A stretch of 64,000 nucleotides of DNA from Symbiodinium sp. CCMP2592 (taxonomy: Eukaryota > Sar > Dinophyceae > Suessiales > Symbiodiniaceae). The stretch lies in NCBI GenBank assembly GCA_905221615.1, contig CAJNDT010005868.1, positions 248,001-312,000 of the forward strand, read 5' to 3'. The notes under the pieces were generated by a model that searched no databases, was not told the origin of the DNA, and worked only from the letters and a program-made list of their open reading frames with translations. Below, one piece after another: positions 33,411 through 43,962 of the stretch. A program made the translations under genes and the position numbers. Positions within the stretch are counted from its first letter, which is position 1; every line of letters begins with the position of its first letter.

Positions 33411-33801
33411 ATCTAAGGCCACACGGAAGACAGGCCAGCTAGAGAAGCAGAGGGTGGTTGTGCTCTGCTCGCAAGTATGCGTCTCTGGCCGAAACGCTCG
33501 CTCTGGACCTGTCACTTAGTTCCTGACCAAGATGAGGCTACACGGAAGACGGGCAAGCAAGCAGAGCTGCAAGTGCCGCTTCTGCAATCAGTTGGTTCCA
33601 GGACTGGAAATTCACAGACAATTGACAAGCACTGTTGACAAGATTCTTCTGATGTGAGGTCAACAGCTCGCCTTCGCCTTGCACACCCCCTCGGCGTTCC
33701 AATGTTCCTGTGACTGCAGAGTACGCAAGACGTTACAGTTACAATGCAAAGTGTCGTTCTGCACCTTGTCCTCTGAATGGTGACCAACGTGTGAGGTTCA
33801 G

Positions 33802-34202
33802 AGCTCGCCGTCGTCTTCGTCGGCTTCGCCTTGGTCGTCTTCGGGGTCGTCTTCGGGGTCGTCTTGTGCCTCGAGTAAGAAGTACCCCGTCAAGATCAAC
33901 CGGCGACTGGTGGAGCAGCAGATACATGATCTGCAAAGTATAGACAACTACCTGTCCATCCCGAAGAAATCGTTCAAGGCAGTAGTTCACAAGCTCGCCT
34001 TGGATGTGGCTCCCCAGTCAAAGCTGCATTTCAGCAGCGAAGCACTAGATTGTCTTCAAAAAGCCACAGAGGCCGGGCGGTAGGTATGAGCTGACGTTTC
34101 ACTCAGATTCGCCTTTATGAATTGGTGCATGCAGGACTTGGCCAGTGACTTCATCCTGACAATGTACGCGATGTCGCCTTCGCCTTCGGAGTCGACCTTG
34201 CG
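33802..34202 (+). CDS. Histone H3-type fold, candidate centromeric H3
   Basis: Exon 33802-34071 follows GGTTCAG. Residues 1-25 are a Ser-rich tail coded by TCG-TCT-TCG. Then comes KINRRLVEQQIHDLQSIDNY, LSIPKKSFKAVVHKLALDV and APQSKLHFSSEALDCLQKAT. These line up with the H3 alpha-N helix, helix 1 (IPK-x2-F-x2-VV), loop 1 and helix 2 (SSEAL-x2-LQKA). After a GC donor and a 63-base intron, exon 34135-34202 gives DLASDFILTMYAM, continuing helix 2. From the VV of helix 1 to LQKA there are 24 residues; canonical H3 has 22 and CENP-A 24. The C-terminal part (RVTI..KDIQLA in H3) is not placed; KKDIGRVGQLEGVR at about 34401-34442 is a candidate. The family match is clear to me; centromeric identity is inference. 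Confidence 0.6.
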
Positions 34203-34341
34203 GTTAGTTCGGGGGTTGTGCAACACGTTTTCCGAGCCTCTGCGCAGAACCTTGCTGCAAGCAGCAAAGCCTTGACTTGTTCCTGCACACATGTTCTGTG
34301 TGACTCGGCCTGGCCTTCCATTGGTCTTGGTCTCACTGTGG

Positions 34342-34470
34342 GGTCCTGCAGACGACCATCGTGTCGCCTTCGAGTTCGCGCTCCGGGGGGTCGTGGAGAC
34401 AAAAAAAGGACATCGGAAGAGTCGGCCAGCTGGAAGGCGTTCGTGTTTGCAGAGGGCGTTAGTCTTTGCA
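34342..34470 (+). CDS. Possible terminal exon of the H3-like gene
   Basis: The frame ACG-ACC-ATC reads TTIVSPSSSRSGG then RQKKDIGRVGQLEGVRV and stops. KDI and the following hydrophobic spacing recall the H3 end. The first 29 bases (34342-34370) match 27 of 29 bases of the coding region at 48425-48453. All three plus frames are open here, so this is tentative. Confidence 0.3.
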
Positions 34471-34900
34471 CAGCTTCATGCGAGCATTGGTGGTTCTTAG
34501 AATTCTAGTCTATCTAAGGTCCCTGGCCATGGTCTTCCAGGAAATTTGCGGAATCCGGAGGCCCGGCTTCATTGGCAGACCTCAGACTCGACAGAATCCT
34601 TTTCTTCAATTGAGGTTTGTTGTGAATTCTTGCAGTGCCATGCAACATTATCTTCAGCAGTTTAAGTACCGCAGGTGACAGGTCGCCAGGTCCCGCGTGC
34701 ATTTTTCATTACGTAGGTTTCAATTCTAGTAGGGCAGGCAGCGCCGTCCGGTCCAGGTCGACATGGAATAGACAACACTAACAGGGCGAGCAGCTGGAAC
34801 ATGAGATCGCCAAGCAGGCAGACGTTTCAGGCACGGCAGACACATAAGACTAGCGAGCAAGGACGAGGAGGCGATAGACGATGATAGGTCCAGACAATAA

Positions 34901-35284
34901 GTGCAAACTCCATGTGCCTGCATGTTCCAGATGAATATGAAAGAAGGTTCGGAGGAGGAAGCCCCAAAAACAGGTCTGATGACTTTCTCTTGCTGCCTGT
35001 GTCCGGAGTTCATTCTGTTTTGCCAGGAATGTTCCCTGCCGTGGGACGAGCTGAAGGAACAGTGGTCAAGCAGCCAGCCCAGGAGGAGGCGAAGATTGCT
35101 GGTTCTGAAGTTGTTTCGCATGCAGCACATGCGACTTTGCAATAAAGACAGCAACTTGTTGGTGGCATGTGCCTTTTTTGTTCAAGGCCAGTCTGTGAAG
35201 TTCGGACGGAGGGTTTCAGAGACATCCACACACATAGCAAGATACATCGCAGGACATTTCAAAGGCATAACTGTCATACAGTAA
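34901..35284 (+). CDS. Candidate gene, 127 codons, CxxC pairs
   Basis: One open frame with an inner ATG at 34934 (MNMKEGSEEEAPKTGL). Features: a cysteine cluster CCLCPEFILFCQEC that could bind zinc, LPWDELKEQW, an RRRRR run, and VKFGRRVSETSTHIARYIAG. Partly overlapped by an open minus frame. No family recognised; may be an exon set of a larger gene. Confidence 0.35.
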   Translation: MQTPCACMFQMNMKEGSEEEAPKTGLMTFSCCLCPEFILFCQECSLPWDELKEQWSSSQPRRRRRLLVLKLFRMQHMRLCNKDSNLLVACAFFVQGQSVKFGRRVSETSTHIARYIAGHFKGITVIQ

Positions 35285-35365
35285 TACTGTAGGATTAGTG
35301 ACTAGAGTGCTCATGCTAGTTATTCACGGCTGGTTTTTTTCGCCTTCGCCATTTTCGCCTTCGCC

Positions 35366-36970
35366 ATGTTCTCCACGGAGGGTCTGCCCCCATATTTTGT
35401 GAAGATGCTGCGAGACACCTGCGAGTTTGTCTTCGAGGAGTCCTATATGACGGAGGACTGCTTTTCCAGGGACGTGGACCTGCTGGAGGTTGCCTGGGCC
35501 CCTTCGGTGGGGATCACGGCTTATGCCGACTTTCAGCTGCACTAAGAATAAGAGAACACCCGTGGCCAAGTTTGCTGGTAGCCAATCATGTCGTAGAATT
35601 GCGGAATTCTGTGGTTGTCTCAGAAGAATTGAGGCTGGACTGAAGACTCAGTTCGCCTTCGATGGTGATCTCACGACCTACGAAGGCAAGCGGCAGTGAG
35701 TCTTGGATAATTTTTTGTTAGACCATGACATGACATCATGTCATCAAAACGCGAAACTGCTACATGACAAAGGCTTGGCCTTGTTGGCAAGAGTTCGCCT
35801 TGGTGGCCTTCGCTTCAGCGGCATTTTCTCGAGCCTTTTCATGTTACCTGTTTGCATCCTCTAGCTCGTGCTTTAAAATAGAAGATCTGTGGCAGCAGGC
35901 TATGAAAGCTTTGGAAAGTAACTGTTCTGAGGCAGGCGAAGCAAAAGATGCAGGAACCTGAGGATGATTTGGCAGAGCCATGGCAGCATGATTCTTTCTG
36001 AGGGGCCATGAGGTTTGTTGCGATGCCAGGATTCATCGCAGTGCGTCTCTACGGCTCATTCATAAGGACTTTGAAGCACACTCTGCGATCTTCTGCCGCA
36101 ATGCGAGAATCTGGTCCGTCTGCGAACAACCTTTGGGTTCCTGGCTGCCTGGGTGGCCTGCAATGGAAGATCCATGTCTGCAGAAGACTGCGGCCGTACG
36201 TGCCGGCTTTACGGTTACGTTCGTTATTAACTGAGCCTGCAGCAGGATGCCTGGACTACGTGTTCCCAGGAACGGGCGACGTTGAAGCTGGGCGCTTTCG
36301 GCTTCGAAGCCCCGTGTCTGGGCTTCCTTACTGACAGGCTACTGACTTGCATGGGTGCATTATCAATGTCATGTTACTCGAGGCAGCCCTTCCAATTGAT
36401 CGGCAACGACAAATTTTTATTGAGATCCTTCAAGTTCTTGGAGAAGCATCATCTCATGCAGAGGCTGCCGCCTGCAGGCAAGAGGGTTTAACCGACTGGT
36501 AGAAAAAGAAGGAGAGAGCCTGTGCTGCGTCCAGTGTGGATAAAACTCAGGTTTCTGGCAACGGCAGACTTGCCCAACCAGTCCGCAACTTACATGGCAG
36601 TGACGGACAAGCGGCGGCACTCGCGGACCTTCGACGAAGCAGCCACTCGGTTTGCAATGCTTGCTTCTTCGCACACATCAACATTTGGGAAAGTGCTGTC
36701 TAACCTTGATCGCCAGGTCGTTTCTCTGCAAAGACTTCGCAGCAGTATGTCACCTTCGCGATTGAGGCTATGTTTACAGGATCGTTTGGAGGATCTTGCG
36801 GTTCGGCTTGTGGAGCAGGACAGGTCTCATTTTACAATCGGCTTTGTGCCTGGATTGATCGGTTTGGGACAGAAGAGACTTACTACGGCAATGTCTTGGC
36901 GCCCATCACTCTGCCAGGACCTGGACCACAGGCTGCAAGGAAAAACTGCTGCCGACTTGGAGCCTGCGCG
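35366..36970 (+). CDS. Probable multi-exon gene, unknown function
   Basis: ATG 35366 follows TTCGCCTTCGCC and opens a 59-codon frame starting MFSTEGLPPYFVKMLRDTCE, with DCFSRDVDLLEVAWAPSVG (stop 35543). Further islands in the same strand: GLKTQFAFDGDLTTYEGKRQ ending at 35696; FQLIGNDKFLLRSFKFLEKH within 36282-36480; TYMAVTDKRRHSRTFDEAAT within 36554-36716; and QYVTFAIEAMFTGSFGGSC with SFYNRLCAWIDRFGTEETYY in 36743-36970. The last two are in different frames, so an intron or a frame error lies near 36.69-36.74 kb. Whether all belong to one gene is inference. Confidence 0.45.
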
Positions 36971-37110
36971 TTCGCGACCTCGCCTTGAGCTGGTTCTACA
37001 GGACCACGGAAAAGTGAAAACATGCATCACGGCACACTAGTAGAATGCTTTCCTCCTTCTAGGAAACTGACTTGGCAGCTCCGTACGACGCCCTGCCTCG
37101 CCTTCGTCGT

Positions 37111-37251
37111 ATGTTGAGGCACATCCCGGAGGCCATTCTATATTTGATTCTTGCGGATGGGAGGGGGGTGGTTTCAATCATGTGGCAATTTCGCACAAAA
37201 GTCAGAGACTGATCTGGGAAGCAGGACTTGGAGGAGGAGGAGCAGCAGTGA
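37111..37251 (+). CDS. Weak candidate small gene or first exon
   Basis: ATG 37111, preceded by CGCCTTCGTCGT, opens MLRHIPEAILYLILADGRGV for 33 codons. A 24-base GT..AG segment (37201-37224) would join it to DLEEEEQQ. Confidence 0.25.
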
Positions 37252-37859
37252 TCGGCGAAGTTTTCTCTGGTCTTCGTCTTCGTCTTGGGGTAAGAAGACG
37301 ATTGCTGCTGTGAAGGCATATCCTTCTCACTGAGAAGGTGAGAGTAGAGTAGCATGTCTTGCTACTTTAGTTCCGCACGATCTGTCGGATGTCTCACACA
37401 GAGCAGCTGTGGAGAAGGGGAGTCCGGGATCTTCGAAAAGGGTGCCGTCCAGAACATCTGAGAGCTGCATGCAGGAAGACACAGTGTGTTGTCCGAAGCT
37501 CCGCTTAACTTGTCTTGCGATGCCAAGGCACTCAAGCCCTAGAAGGACATCGCCAACCGAGGCATGCAGGCCATGCGGTGCAGGACTGTGTGCCGGCTCG
37601 GTGGATGTCCTGATAGGATACAGGATCGGAAGCCGGTGCACAGCTTGCCAGAGTGCCAATTGAAGCTTTTGTGTTGTGAGAAGTAGCCCCCTCAAGCAGG
37701 AACAGACGTATTCCAAACAGAGGCCGGACAGTTGGGGCAAAGCCTGGCTGTATGGCAAAGCTGGGGTAAAGCATGTTTCGAGAGTACTAGTAAAGTCTGT
37801 TGTGCCAGGGAGACCCTAACTTTAAAAATTCAATACATTACATGAGCAGAACCACAGGC

Positions 37860-39060
37860 AAACGCCAATTCAAGCTTTTCAGGCAGGCAAAAGTTGTTTT
37901 CGGCTTCCCGAGACAGGTTTTGTGGCACTCTAGAAAAGGCAGGCTGGGCAGTGGAGAGAACCGTGTCAGTCTCGATAAATTGAAATCAAAAGTTTGCTTG
38001 GCATCCAAACAAGTCGGAGGCTGGGAGAGTGGGCACGAAAGTCAGTTGTTGCTTTGTCACTTTGCGAGACTGCCAATTCAAGCTTTTCAGCTTGGCAAAA
38101 GTTGTTTTCGGCAGCCCCGGGCATGTTGTAATGTATTCCGTCGAACAAAGACAGCCTGAGAGGTTTGGTTTTTATCAAAGAAAGAACACTGTACTAGGGA
38201 GATATGCAGCAAAAGAGCAGGCTGCGAAGTTGCGGATTCAAGTAATCCTGGCTTTGCTGTGTGAGACTGCCAATTCAAGCTTTTGGGGTTCCGAAAAGTC
38301 GTTTTCGGCTTCCCCCAACAGGAAAGGACGTCTTCCAAAAGCACAGGACAGACAGCTGGAACAGTATGGCAAAAGCACAAGAGGTATCCTTGTTGTGGCC
38401 GGGAGACCTTAACTTTAATTAAGTACATTACATCAGCACAACCATAGGGAAATGCCAATTCAAGCTTTTCAGGGTAGCAAAAGTTGTTTTCGGCTTCCTG
38501 GGACAGGTTTTGCTTTACTCCAGAAAAGGCAGGCTGGGCAGTGGAGAGAACCGTTTCAGTTTGGGGTTAGTAATAATTTGAAACCAAAAGACTGCTTGGC
38601 ATCCAACCAAATCGGAGGCTGGGAGAGTGTGCACGAAAGTCAGTTGTTGGTCTGTAACTCTGCGAGACTGCCAATTCAAGCTTTTCAGCCTGGCAAAAGT
38701 TGTTTTCGGCAGCCCCGGGCAGGTTTTAATGTATTCCGTCGAGCAAAGACAGACTGGTCGCGTGAGACCGTACAGGCTGAGTTGTTTTAAGCAAAAGAAG
38801 ATCTGGTCAGAAAGCAGGTTTTGAAGGTTTTTTCCTGGCTCTGCAACTGCACAAGACTGCCAATTCAAACTTTTCGGGCTGGGAAAAGCTGTTTTCGGCA
38901 TTCTCCGAGGCATCTGGAAGTATTCCAAGCCAAACACAAGCTGTTCTGTTGTCTAGCACCCCAGGTTTTCATGGGGACCTACCAAATTGCCTGAAGCTGG
39001 GAGAAGAACGATTTAAGCTTTTGGGGCTGGGAAAAGTTGTTTTCGGCATCCTCGGCACGA
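37860..39060. repeat. Seven hairpin-bearing repeats, about 200-bp spacing
   Basis: The core GCCAATTCAAGCTTTT..GGCAAAAGTTGTTTTCGGC recurs near 37865, 38072, 38270, 38454, 38670, 38859 and 39010. Each core can fold (CTTTT..AAAAG; the sixth has GCTTTTC/GAAAAGC). Copies 1-2 and 4-5 share longer flanks, so a block of about 590 bp was itself duplicated. Confidence 0.9.
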
Positions 39061-39470
39061 TCTCGAGTGGGGCCAGCGGGGCTCGCAGGAAGCCTTGGCG
39101 GGGTTCAGAGCAAGCCTTCGCAGGGTTCGCAGGGTTCGCCGGGCCCTTCCGGGAAGCCTTCGCAGAAGGGCCTTGTGTCGGAGAATTTCGCCGGAGAGGG
39201 TGCAGAATTCGATCGCAATCGGGCTCGCCTTCGCAGGGCCCTTCCCTTGACTTGGGCAAAGAGAAGAGCAGGGTTCGCAGAAGGTTCGCGGAAGGTTCGC
39301 GGAACCAGGGTTCGTGGCTGCGGGGGCCCTTCGTTACGAACCCTGCCCGGGTTCGCGGAGGGTTCGCTCCGAACCCTTCGGAGGTTCGCAGGAGGCCTTC
39401 GCAGAAGCTGCCCGCGAGAGGTTCGCAGCTCGCATTCGGGGTTCGTGGAGTGGTTTTGGGTGCAAGATCC
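39060..39470. repeat. GGTTCGC-rich low-complexity region
   Basis: GGTTCGC(A/G)(G/A)G words recur more than fifteen times in both orientations (also CGAACCC). Frames across it are Arg/Gly-rich and not taken as genes. Confidence 0.75.
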
Positions 39471-39533
39471 GGTCAGGGGGGAAAAGTAAAGTATACAAAG
39501 GTTTGGGTAAGCCAAAGCCTGTGATTTGGTAGT

Positions 39534-39541
39534 CGTAGTAT

Positions 39542-39621
<80 letters not shown>

Positions 39622-39622
39622 T
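39534..39622. repeat. (TAG)n array
   Basis: About 28 TAG units. Confidence 0.95.
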
Positions 39623-39741
39623 CGTACTAGTACTACTTGTTGTCCCACGAGTGCTTGAAAGTACGACTATTTTCTTCCTGTAGTAGTATAAAAAGTAGTA
39701 CTTGCAGAAGACCTTACCAGGAAAATATTCTATTTCGCAAA

Positions 39742-39834
39742 ATGCAGGAACTTCCGCTGCTGGTGCAGTGCCTGTACGAGGCCACCTGGGCCACAGTTGA
39801 TCGGTGCTGCCCGTGTGTCTGTGTTTATGCGTGC

Positions 39835-39881
<47 letters not shown>

Positions 39882-40499
39882 GTGTGTGTGTCCGTCTTTG
39901 CATGTGTCTGTGTCTCCGACATGAACTGTGCAAGTGCAGGCATTTGTTGCAGTACCTCATGAGGAGGCCGGCCGGTTTTCTCACATGTTGTTGGGTCGCC
40001 GTCCTGTGCTGTGGCGCATGTTGCCGTCATTGCTTGAAGAGCACCGGTGGCATGAGTGCATGTTGTGTGATGCAGTGGACATTCCGAATCGTTTCACGTC
40101 GCCTGGTGCAGCCTATAACGTTCACTGAACATTAAAGGACATGCGGGCAACGGGTGCCGGCATAGTCACAGTCCTGAGCTCAGTTCGTTGAATGCACAGT
40201 TTTGCGAGTTCGGGAAATTGAAGGCAACCGCCCACAGCACGTGCACTGGGTTTCTGTGAAATGTGCGAGGGTTTGCAGCAACGTACCTGTGCCCCTCTTT
40301 AGTTTCAAGCAGCTTCTTTGATGAGGATGGGCAAGCGGGTCTGGATTCTGAGTCCCTGCCGCTGTGCCAGGTGTGTCGTCTTCGCCTTCGTCCACCGTGT
40401 GCAGTGCCGCAGCGAGGTGCCCACAGCAAGTTCACAGAGGTTGCTCCCAGAGTTCATGACCTCATGAGCGTGGCTGCCATTGGTCTTAGTCTGATTTGA
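39742..40499 (+). CDS. Probable multi-exon gene, unknown function
   Basis: Island 1 from ATG 39742: MQELPLLVQCLYEATWATVD, then a (TG)n tract that would lie in the first intron. Island 2 (39936-40128): AFVAVPHEEAGRFSHMLLG, RRPVLWRMLPSLLEEHRWHE and CMLCDAVDIPNRFTSPG. Island 3 (about 40310-40499): FFDEDGQAGLDSESLPLCQV and FTEVAPRVHDLMSVAAIGL. A GT donor ACA|GTTGAT (39794) joined to GTGCAG|GCATTT keeps phase 0. Cys pairs (CMLC, CQVC) could bind metal. The gene begins close after a (TAG)n array. Confidence 0.4.
39838..39880. repeat. (TG)n microsatellite
   Basis: Probably inside the first intron of the gene above. Confidence 0.95.
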
Positions 40500-40713
40500 G
40501 GTGGCAACTCAGCAACATCCGACATGAGGAAATCACTACTTCTGCCATTTTGCTCAGAATGCAAGAGACATGCACGGACAGGGTCCAATGCAACAAAAAG
40601 GAGACATGCTGCCGACAGGTGCTACATTATATTCTACTGTCATAGCAGGAACTACACTGTAAGTGCATGTGAAGTTGATAAGTACTTGGTTTTTATCCTC
40701 AATCCCTTCCTTC

Positions 40714-40895
40714 GCAGAGGTCAGGTCTATAACACAAACCCGGACTTCCAGAACCTGGACACAAATATAAGCTTCCAATTGCCAAGATCCTCCATCCCTT
40801 CCTTCACTTTTATATAGCAGAGGTCAGGTCCTTATTAGAACACAACCCGGACTTCCCGAAGCTGGGCACAAATATAAGCTTCCAATTGCCAATTC
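40714..40895. repeat. Tandem duplication, period 104 bp
   Basis: GCAGAGGTCAGGTC begins both units (40714, 40818); both end in ATATAAGCTTCCAATTGCCAA. Confidence 0.9.
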
Positions 40896-40962
40896 GGCCG
40901 CCATAGCCGGTCCAGTGCCGCTCCGTATAGCCGGTCCATTGCCACTCCGCTCTCCCTGAGAC

Positions 40963-41618
40963 ATGTTCGAAAACAGAGGGCATGACGGGCAAGACTCTGG
41001 CGGGGTCATCGTCCCCTTCGGAGCGGAATTCAACTACCCGAGCATGAGCAACTTGGAGGCAGTTGGAGCAAGCAAAGAGGGATTGTTCATCATGCACTTT
41101 CAACGTCTGCTCTGTCAGCTGAGGTAACAGACAAGGACCAGGCAAGGGCAGAGACGTCATGGCTGGGTACCTTGGCTAAGGCAAGAGCGAACATTTGGGA
41201 ATTTGGCATTAGCTTTTCCAGCTAAGGTATTGCCACGAGTTCTACAAAGGCTACATTCACACGACTTGGGACGTCCGCGGAAAGTGGCCGAAAAACGTGG
41301 CAGACAGCAAAGGGAGACACATGTCCCCCGACAGTCACTTGGCTCCTTTGAAATACTTTGAGTTTTCTTTCGTCTTCGCCTTCGGTACCCCCTGACCTTG
41401 TATGCTGAGATGCCGTCGCCTTCGCCTTGGAGGAAGAAGACCAGGGCCCGGAGGGAAAGCCGAACCCCCTCATCAACCAGAAGTTTTTGTTGAGAATGAT
41501 GCAGGAAGGTTTTGACGCCTTTGTTGCTGGATTGGTCTTCGTCTTCGGTCTCCGAAGTGGCCATTCCCCGGACGACTGGCACTGCGTCGCCTTGGCCTGT
41601 TCCTTTGCTTACATTTGA
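40963..41618 (+). CDS. Multi-exon gene, unknown function
   Basis: Exon 1 40963-41123, from ATG: MFENRGHDGQDSGGVIVPFG, FNYPSMSNLEAVGASKEGLF, ending IMHFQRLLCQLR. GT donor (GAG|GTAACA), 103-base intron, exon 2 from 41227: YCHEFYKGYIHTTWDVRGKW, NVADSKGRHMSPDSHLAPL. The phase 2 join is exact. Exon 3 holds EEDQGPEGKPNPLINQKFLL and MMQEGFDAFVAGL. It joins either by a 25-base segment 41385-41409 or by a phase-0 intron from 41372 to about 41432. Stop at 41618 unless spliced on. It may be the 5' part of the next gene, 120 bases away. No family recognised. Confidence 0.6.
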
Positions 41619-41737
41619 AAACGGTCCGTTTTTTGTCGCTTGCTTCTGGCACCGTCAGATTGGACCCAGCAGACTGAGGCTCAGCAGGATGCCATCGCTC
41701 GCTGAGCATCGCCATCGTCTTGGCCTTCGTCTTCGGC

Positions 41738-43011
41738 ATGTCGCTTTGGGCGCCTTCGCTGAAGAAGGGTTTCGACGACCCGGCGAAGATCCCGGTGCTG
41801 GAGGCTGCTCTGGGACGCAAAAACGGCAGCCTCTTGCTGGAGAGGATCAAGGAGCTCTGCGAACATGCAGAGCTCAAGCCATTTGTCAGAAGTAACATTA
41901 GAGGATTGTTTGGTAATTTTTGGTTGCCAGTGGCCCACTGGGTCTGTACTTATTTTTGCTTGTTGACATAAGGATCCTCTCCAGTTGCAACAGCATCGGG
42001 ATATCGCCTTCGTCGTCTTCGCCTTCGACTTCGAAGTCGCCGCCTTCTTCGTCTTCGAAGGAGCTGCCGAAGCAGAAGACCCCACTGCCCAAGGCGCGGC
42101 CGATCAAGAGGAAGCCTCCCGCTCCGGCTTCGTCTTCGAAGGAGCCGCCCAAGCAGCCCGATGGACCAAAGAAGAAGCGCCGGCAGGATGATGATGACCA
42201 GCAGCACCACGCCTCCTCCCGCCAGCTCGCCTTCGCCGTCGACGACTCCGAGCCCGAGGCTGTGGAGAATCCCGTCATGAAGCGGGCAACCTGACCTGAT
42301 AGATGTTTTTGGGTTGTGTTCGTTGGTCCTTCCAGTTTAGGTGTAGCTTCTTCCCATTGAAGTCAAGTCAGGTCAGAACCAGAGTCTTGGACCTGGCTCC
42401 CAGCCTCTTCAGGGTGTTGGAGGATCTCGGCGTCGACGAGGAGGCGTGGTGCTGCATGGAGGCCTTGGCGTCGCACCCCAACCCCCAGGGGTTGGGGTTC
42501 GCCTTGGACTTCGTCGCCACTGGCATGAGCGGCCTGACAATGAAGTCCATCAGGCATTCTCGTGTCTTTTTCGGTATTGGTGGCTACTAATCAAACTTCT
42601 AATTAACTTCTCCCAGATCCGAGGCGCTCTCCACGATCCTCATGCCGGATGGGACAATCCCAGCGCCGTGGCAGTCGACCACTGCAGAAGGCGATCGCGG
42701 ATTCTCTCAGGCTCTTTGGATTTGTCGAATCGGCAGAAGCTTTTTCAGATGTTTCTTAAAGTTAAGATTCACAAATTTCTAGCCTAATTCCCAACCTGCC
42801 TGAGGCCATGAAGACCTCCCGGGCAACTCCAACAAGGGTTCTGTGCCTTGCCACTACATGAGAACCGTTAGGGTACGGGTTACCCTGCTACTTTCTTGGA
42901 GCGTCGCACAGTGACGTCAAGTTTTTGAACCCCCTGCAGGGCGCTGGTCCTTGGTACCAAAAAGGAAAGGGCAAAGGTGGCCAGCAAGGCAAACGCCGTG
43001 GCAAGAAATGA
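41738..43011 (+). CDS. Five-exon gene, 264 aa, basic Gly/Lys tail
   Basis: Exons 41738-41871, 41973-42285, 42372-42553, 42617-42710, 42940-43011 sum to 795 bases, 264 codons plus TGA. Phases agree at all four joins. Donors GC, GC, GC, GC by this model, acceptors AAG or CAG. Residues 1-45: MSLWAPSLKKGFDDPAKIP and a helical stretch. 46-148: Ser/Pro/Lys-rich, with KKKRR as a possible nuclear signal. 149-210: VRTRVLDLAPSLFRVLEDLG and DEEAWCCMEALASHPNPQG. Then MPDGTIPAPWQSTT and the tail WYQKGKGKGGQQGKRRGKK. ATG 41738 follows TTCGTCTTCGGC. The first join is the least sure. An unknown family; the tail suggests RNA or DNA contact (inference). Confidence 0.7.
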
Positions 43012-43035
43012 GTGCCAGGATTAGGAAGCTTGTCC

Positions 43036-43560
43036 CAAAGTCTTCCGCAATCAGGCTTTTTGCTCTGCGGTCGCGGCATGGCATCAGAGTACCTATTAAT
43101 AACAAAGTCTTGATCTAACAGTCTTCGCCTTCGCCTTCGACCGAAAGAGCCGTCTGCCTGCACATCAACTCTGCTGCGTGCACCCAAAAGAAGTCGGAAG
43201 CTCTTCCAAAATCTTCCGCTAGTTCAGGCTTTTTGCTCTGCGGTCGCGGCATGGCATCAGAGTACCTATTAATAATAAGAAACTCTTGATCTAGCAGGCT
43301 TCGCCTTCGCCTTCGACCGAAAGAGCCGTCTGCCTGCACATGAACATCTGCTGCGTGCTGCAGAAAGGAGTCGGAAGCTCTTCCAAAGTCTTCCGGTAGT
43401 TCAGGCTTTTTGCTCTGCGGTCGCGGCATGGCATCAGAGTACCTAGTTAGTAATAACATACTGTTGATCTCACAGTCTTCGCCTTCGCCTTCGACCGAAG
43501 AGAGCCGTCTACCTGCACATCAATTCTGCTGCGTGCAGGCAAAAGAAGTCGGCCTGGATT
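43036..43560. repeat. Three tandem units, 173 and 177 bp
   Basis: GGCTTTTTGCTCTGCGGTCG starts at 43054, 43227 and 43404, each followed by TACCTA..TTAATAATAA, TTCGCCTTCGCCTTCGACCG and AAGAAGTCGG. They begin right after the stop of the gene above. Confidence 0.9.
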
Positions 43561-43924
43561 CACACTTGTGCTGCCATGACGACCCCTGAAGCCCTGCGGC
43601 CTCATGCTGTTAAGTTGTCGCGTGGCCAGGTGCTGAGCTGCAGATTCCAGTTTGGATGCACGGAGCCTCAGGGACCGAAAGGACCATTGCAGAATCATTC
43701 ATGTCTCGAAGTTTTTTTTAAAAAATTAATCTTGTCTAATCCCAGCAAGGCCAAAAATCTTGCAAAATAGAGAAAGAAAGCCCGTTTGCTTAGAGCCCCA
43801 AAGCGTAAAAGCTCTTTCATTGTAATCTGCAAACCCCCTGCCTAAACCCAGCCTTACAGCAGGAGCTCAGGGTTCAAGACATTCCCAATACACTAAATCA
43901 AGGGCTGCCTACTAGTCAAACTGG

Positions 43925-43962
43925 CACAATGGATATGGCGTTGGCTTCTGTGGCTGGACGGA
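43925..43962 (+). other. tRNA-Arg-like 5' half
   Basis: TGGCACAATGGATATGGCGT fits the A-box and D arm of tRNA-Arg genes closely, and an anticodon-like stem-loop follows. No B-box (GGTTCGANNCC) or T arm follows. Likely a tRNA fragment or tRNA-derived repeat head, or chance. Confidence 0.2.

Noticed and set aside
38949-39524. 191-codon frame and overlaps
   Set aside because: Runs through GGTTCGC repeats; Arg/Gly/Ser content in all frames, no splice context.
41254-41679. 141-codon frame and other Arg-rich shadow frames of genes
   Set aside because: TTCGCC and TTCGTC motifs give long open Arg/Leu frames out of phase; the other frame has normal protein content and fitting splice phases.
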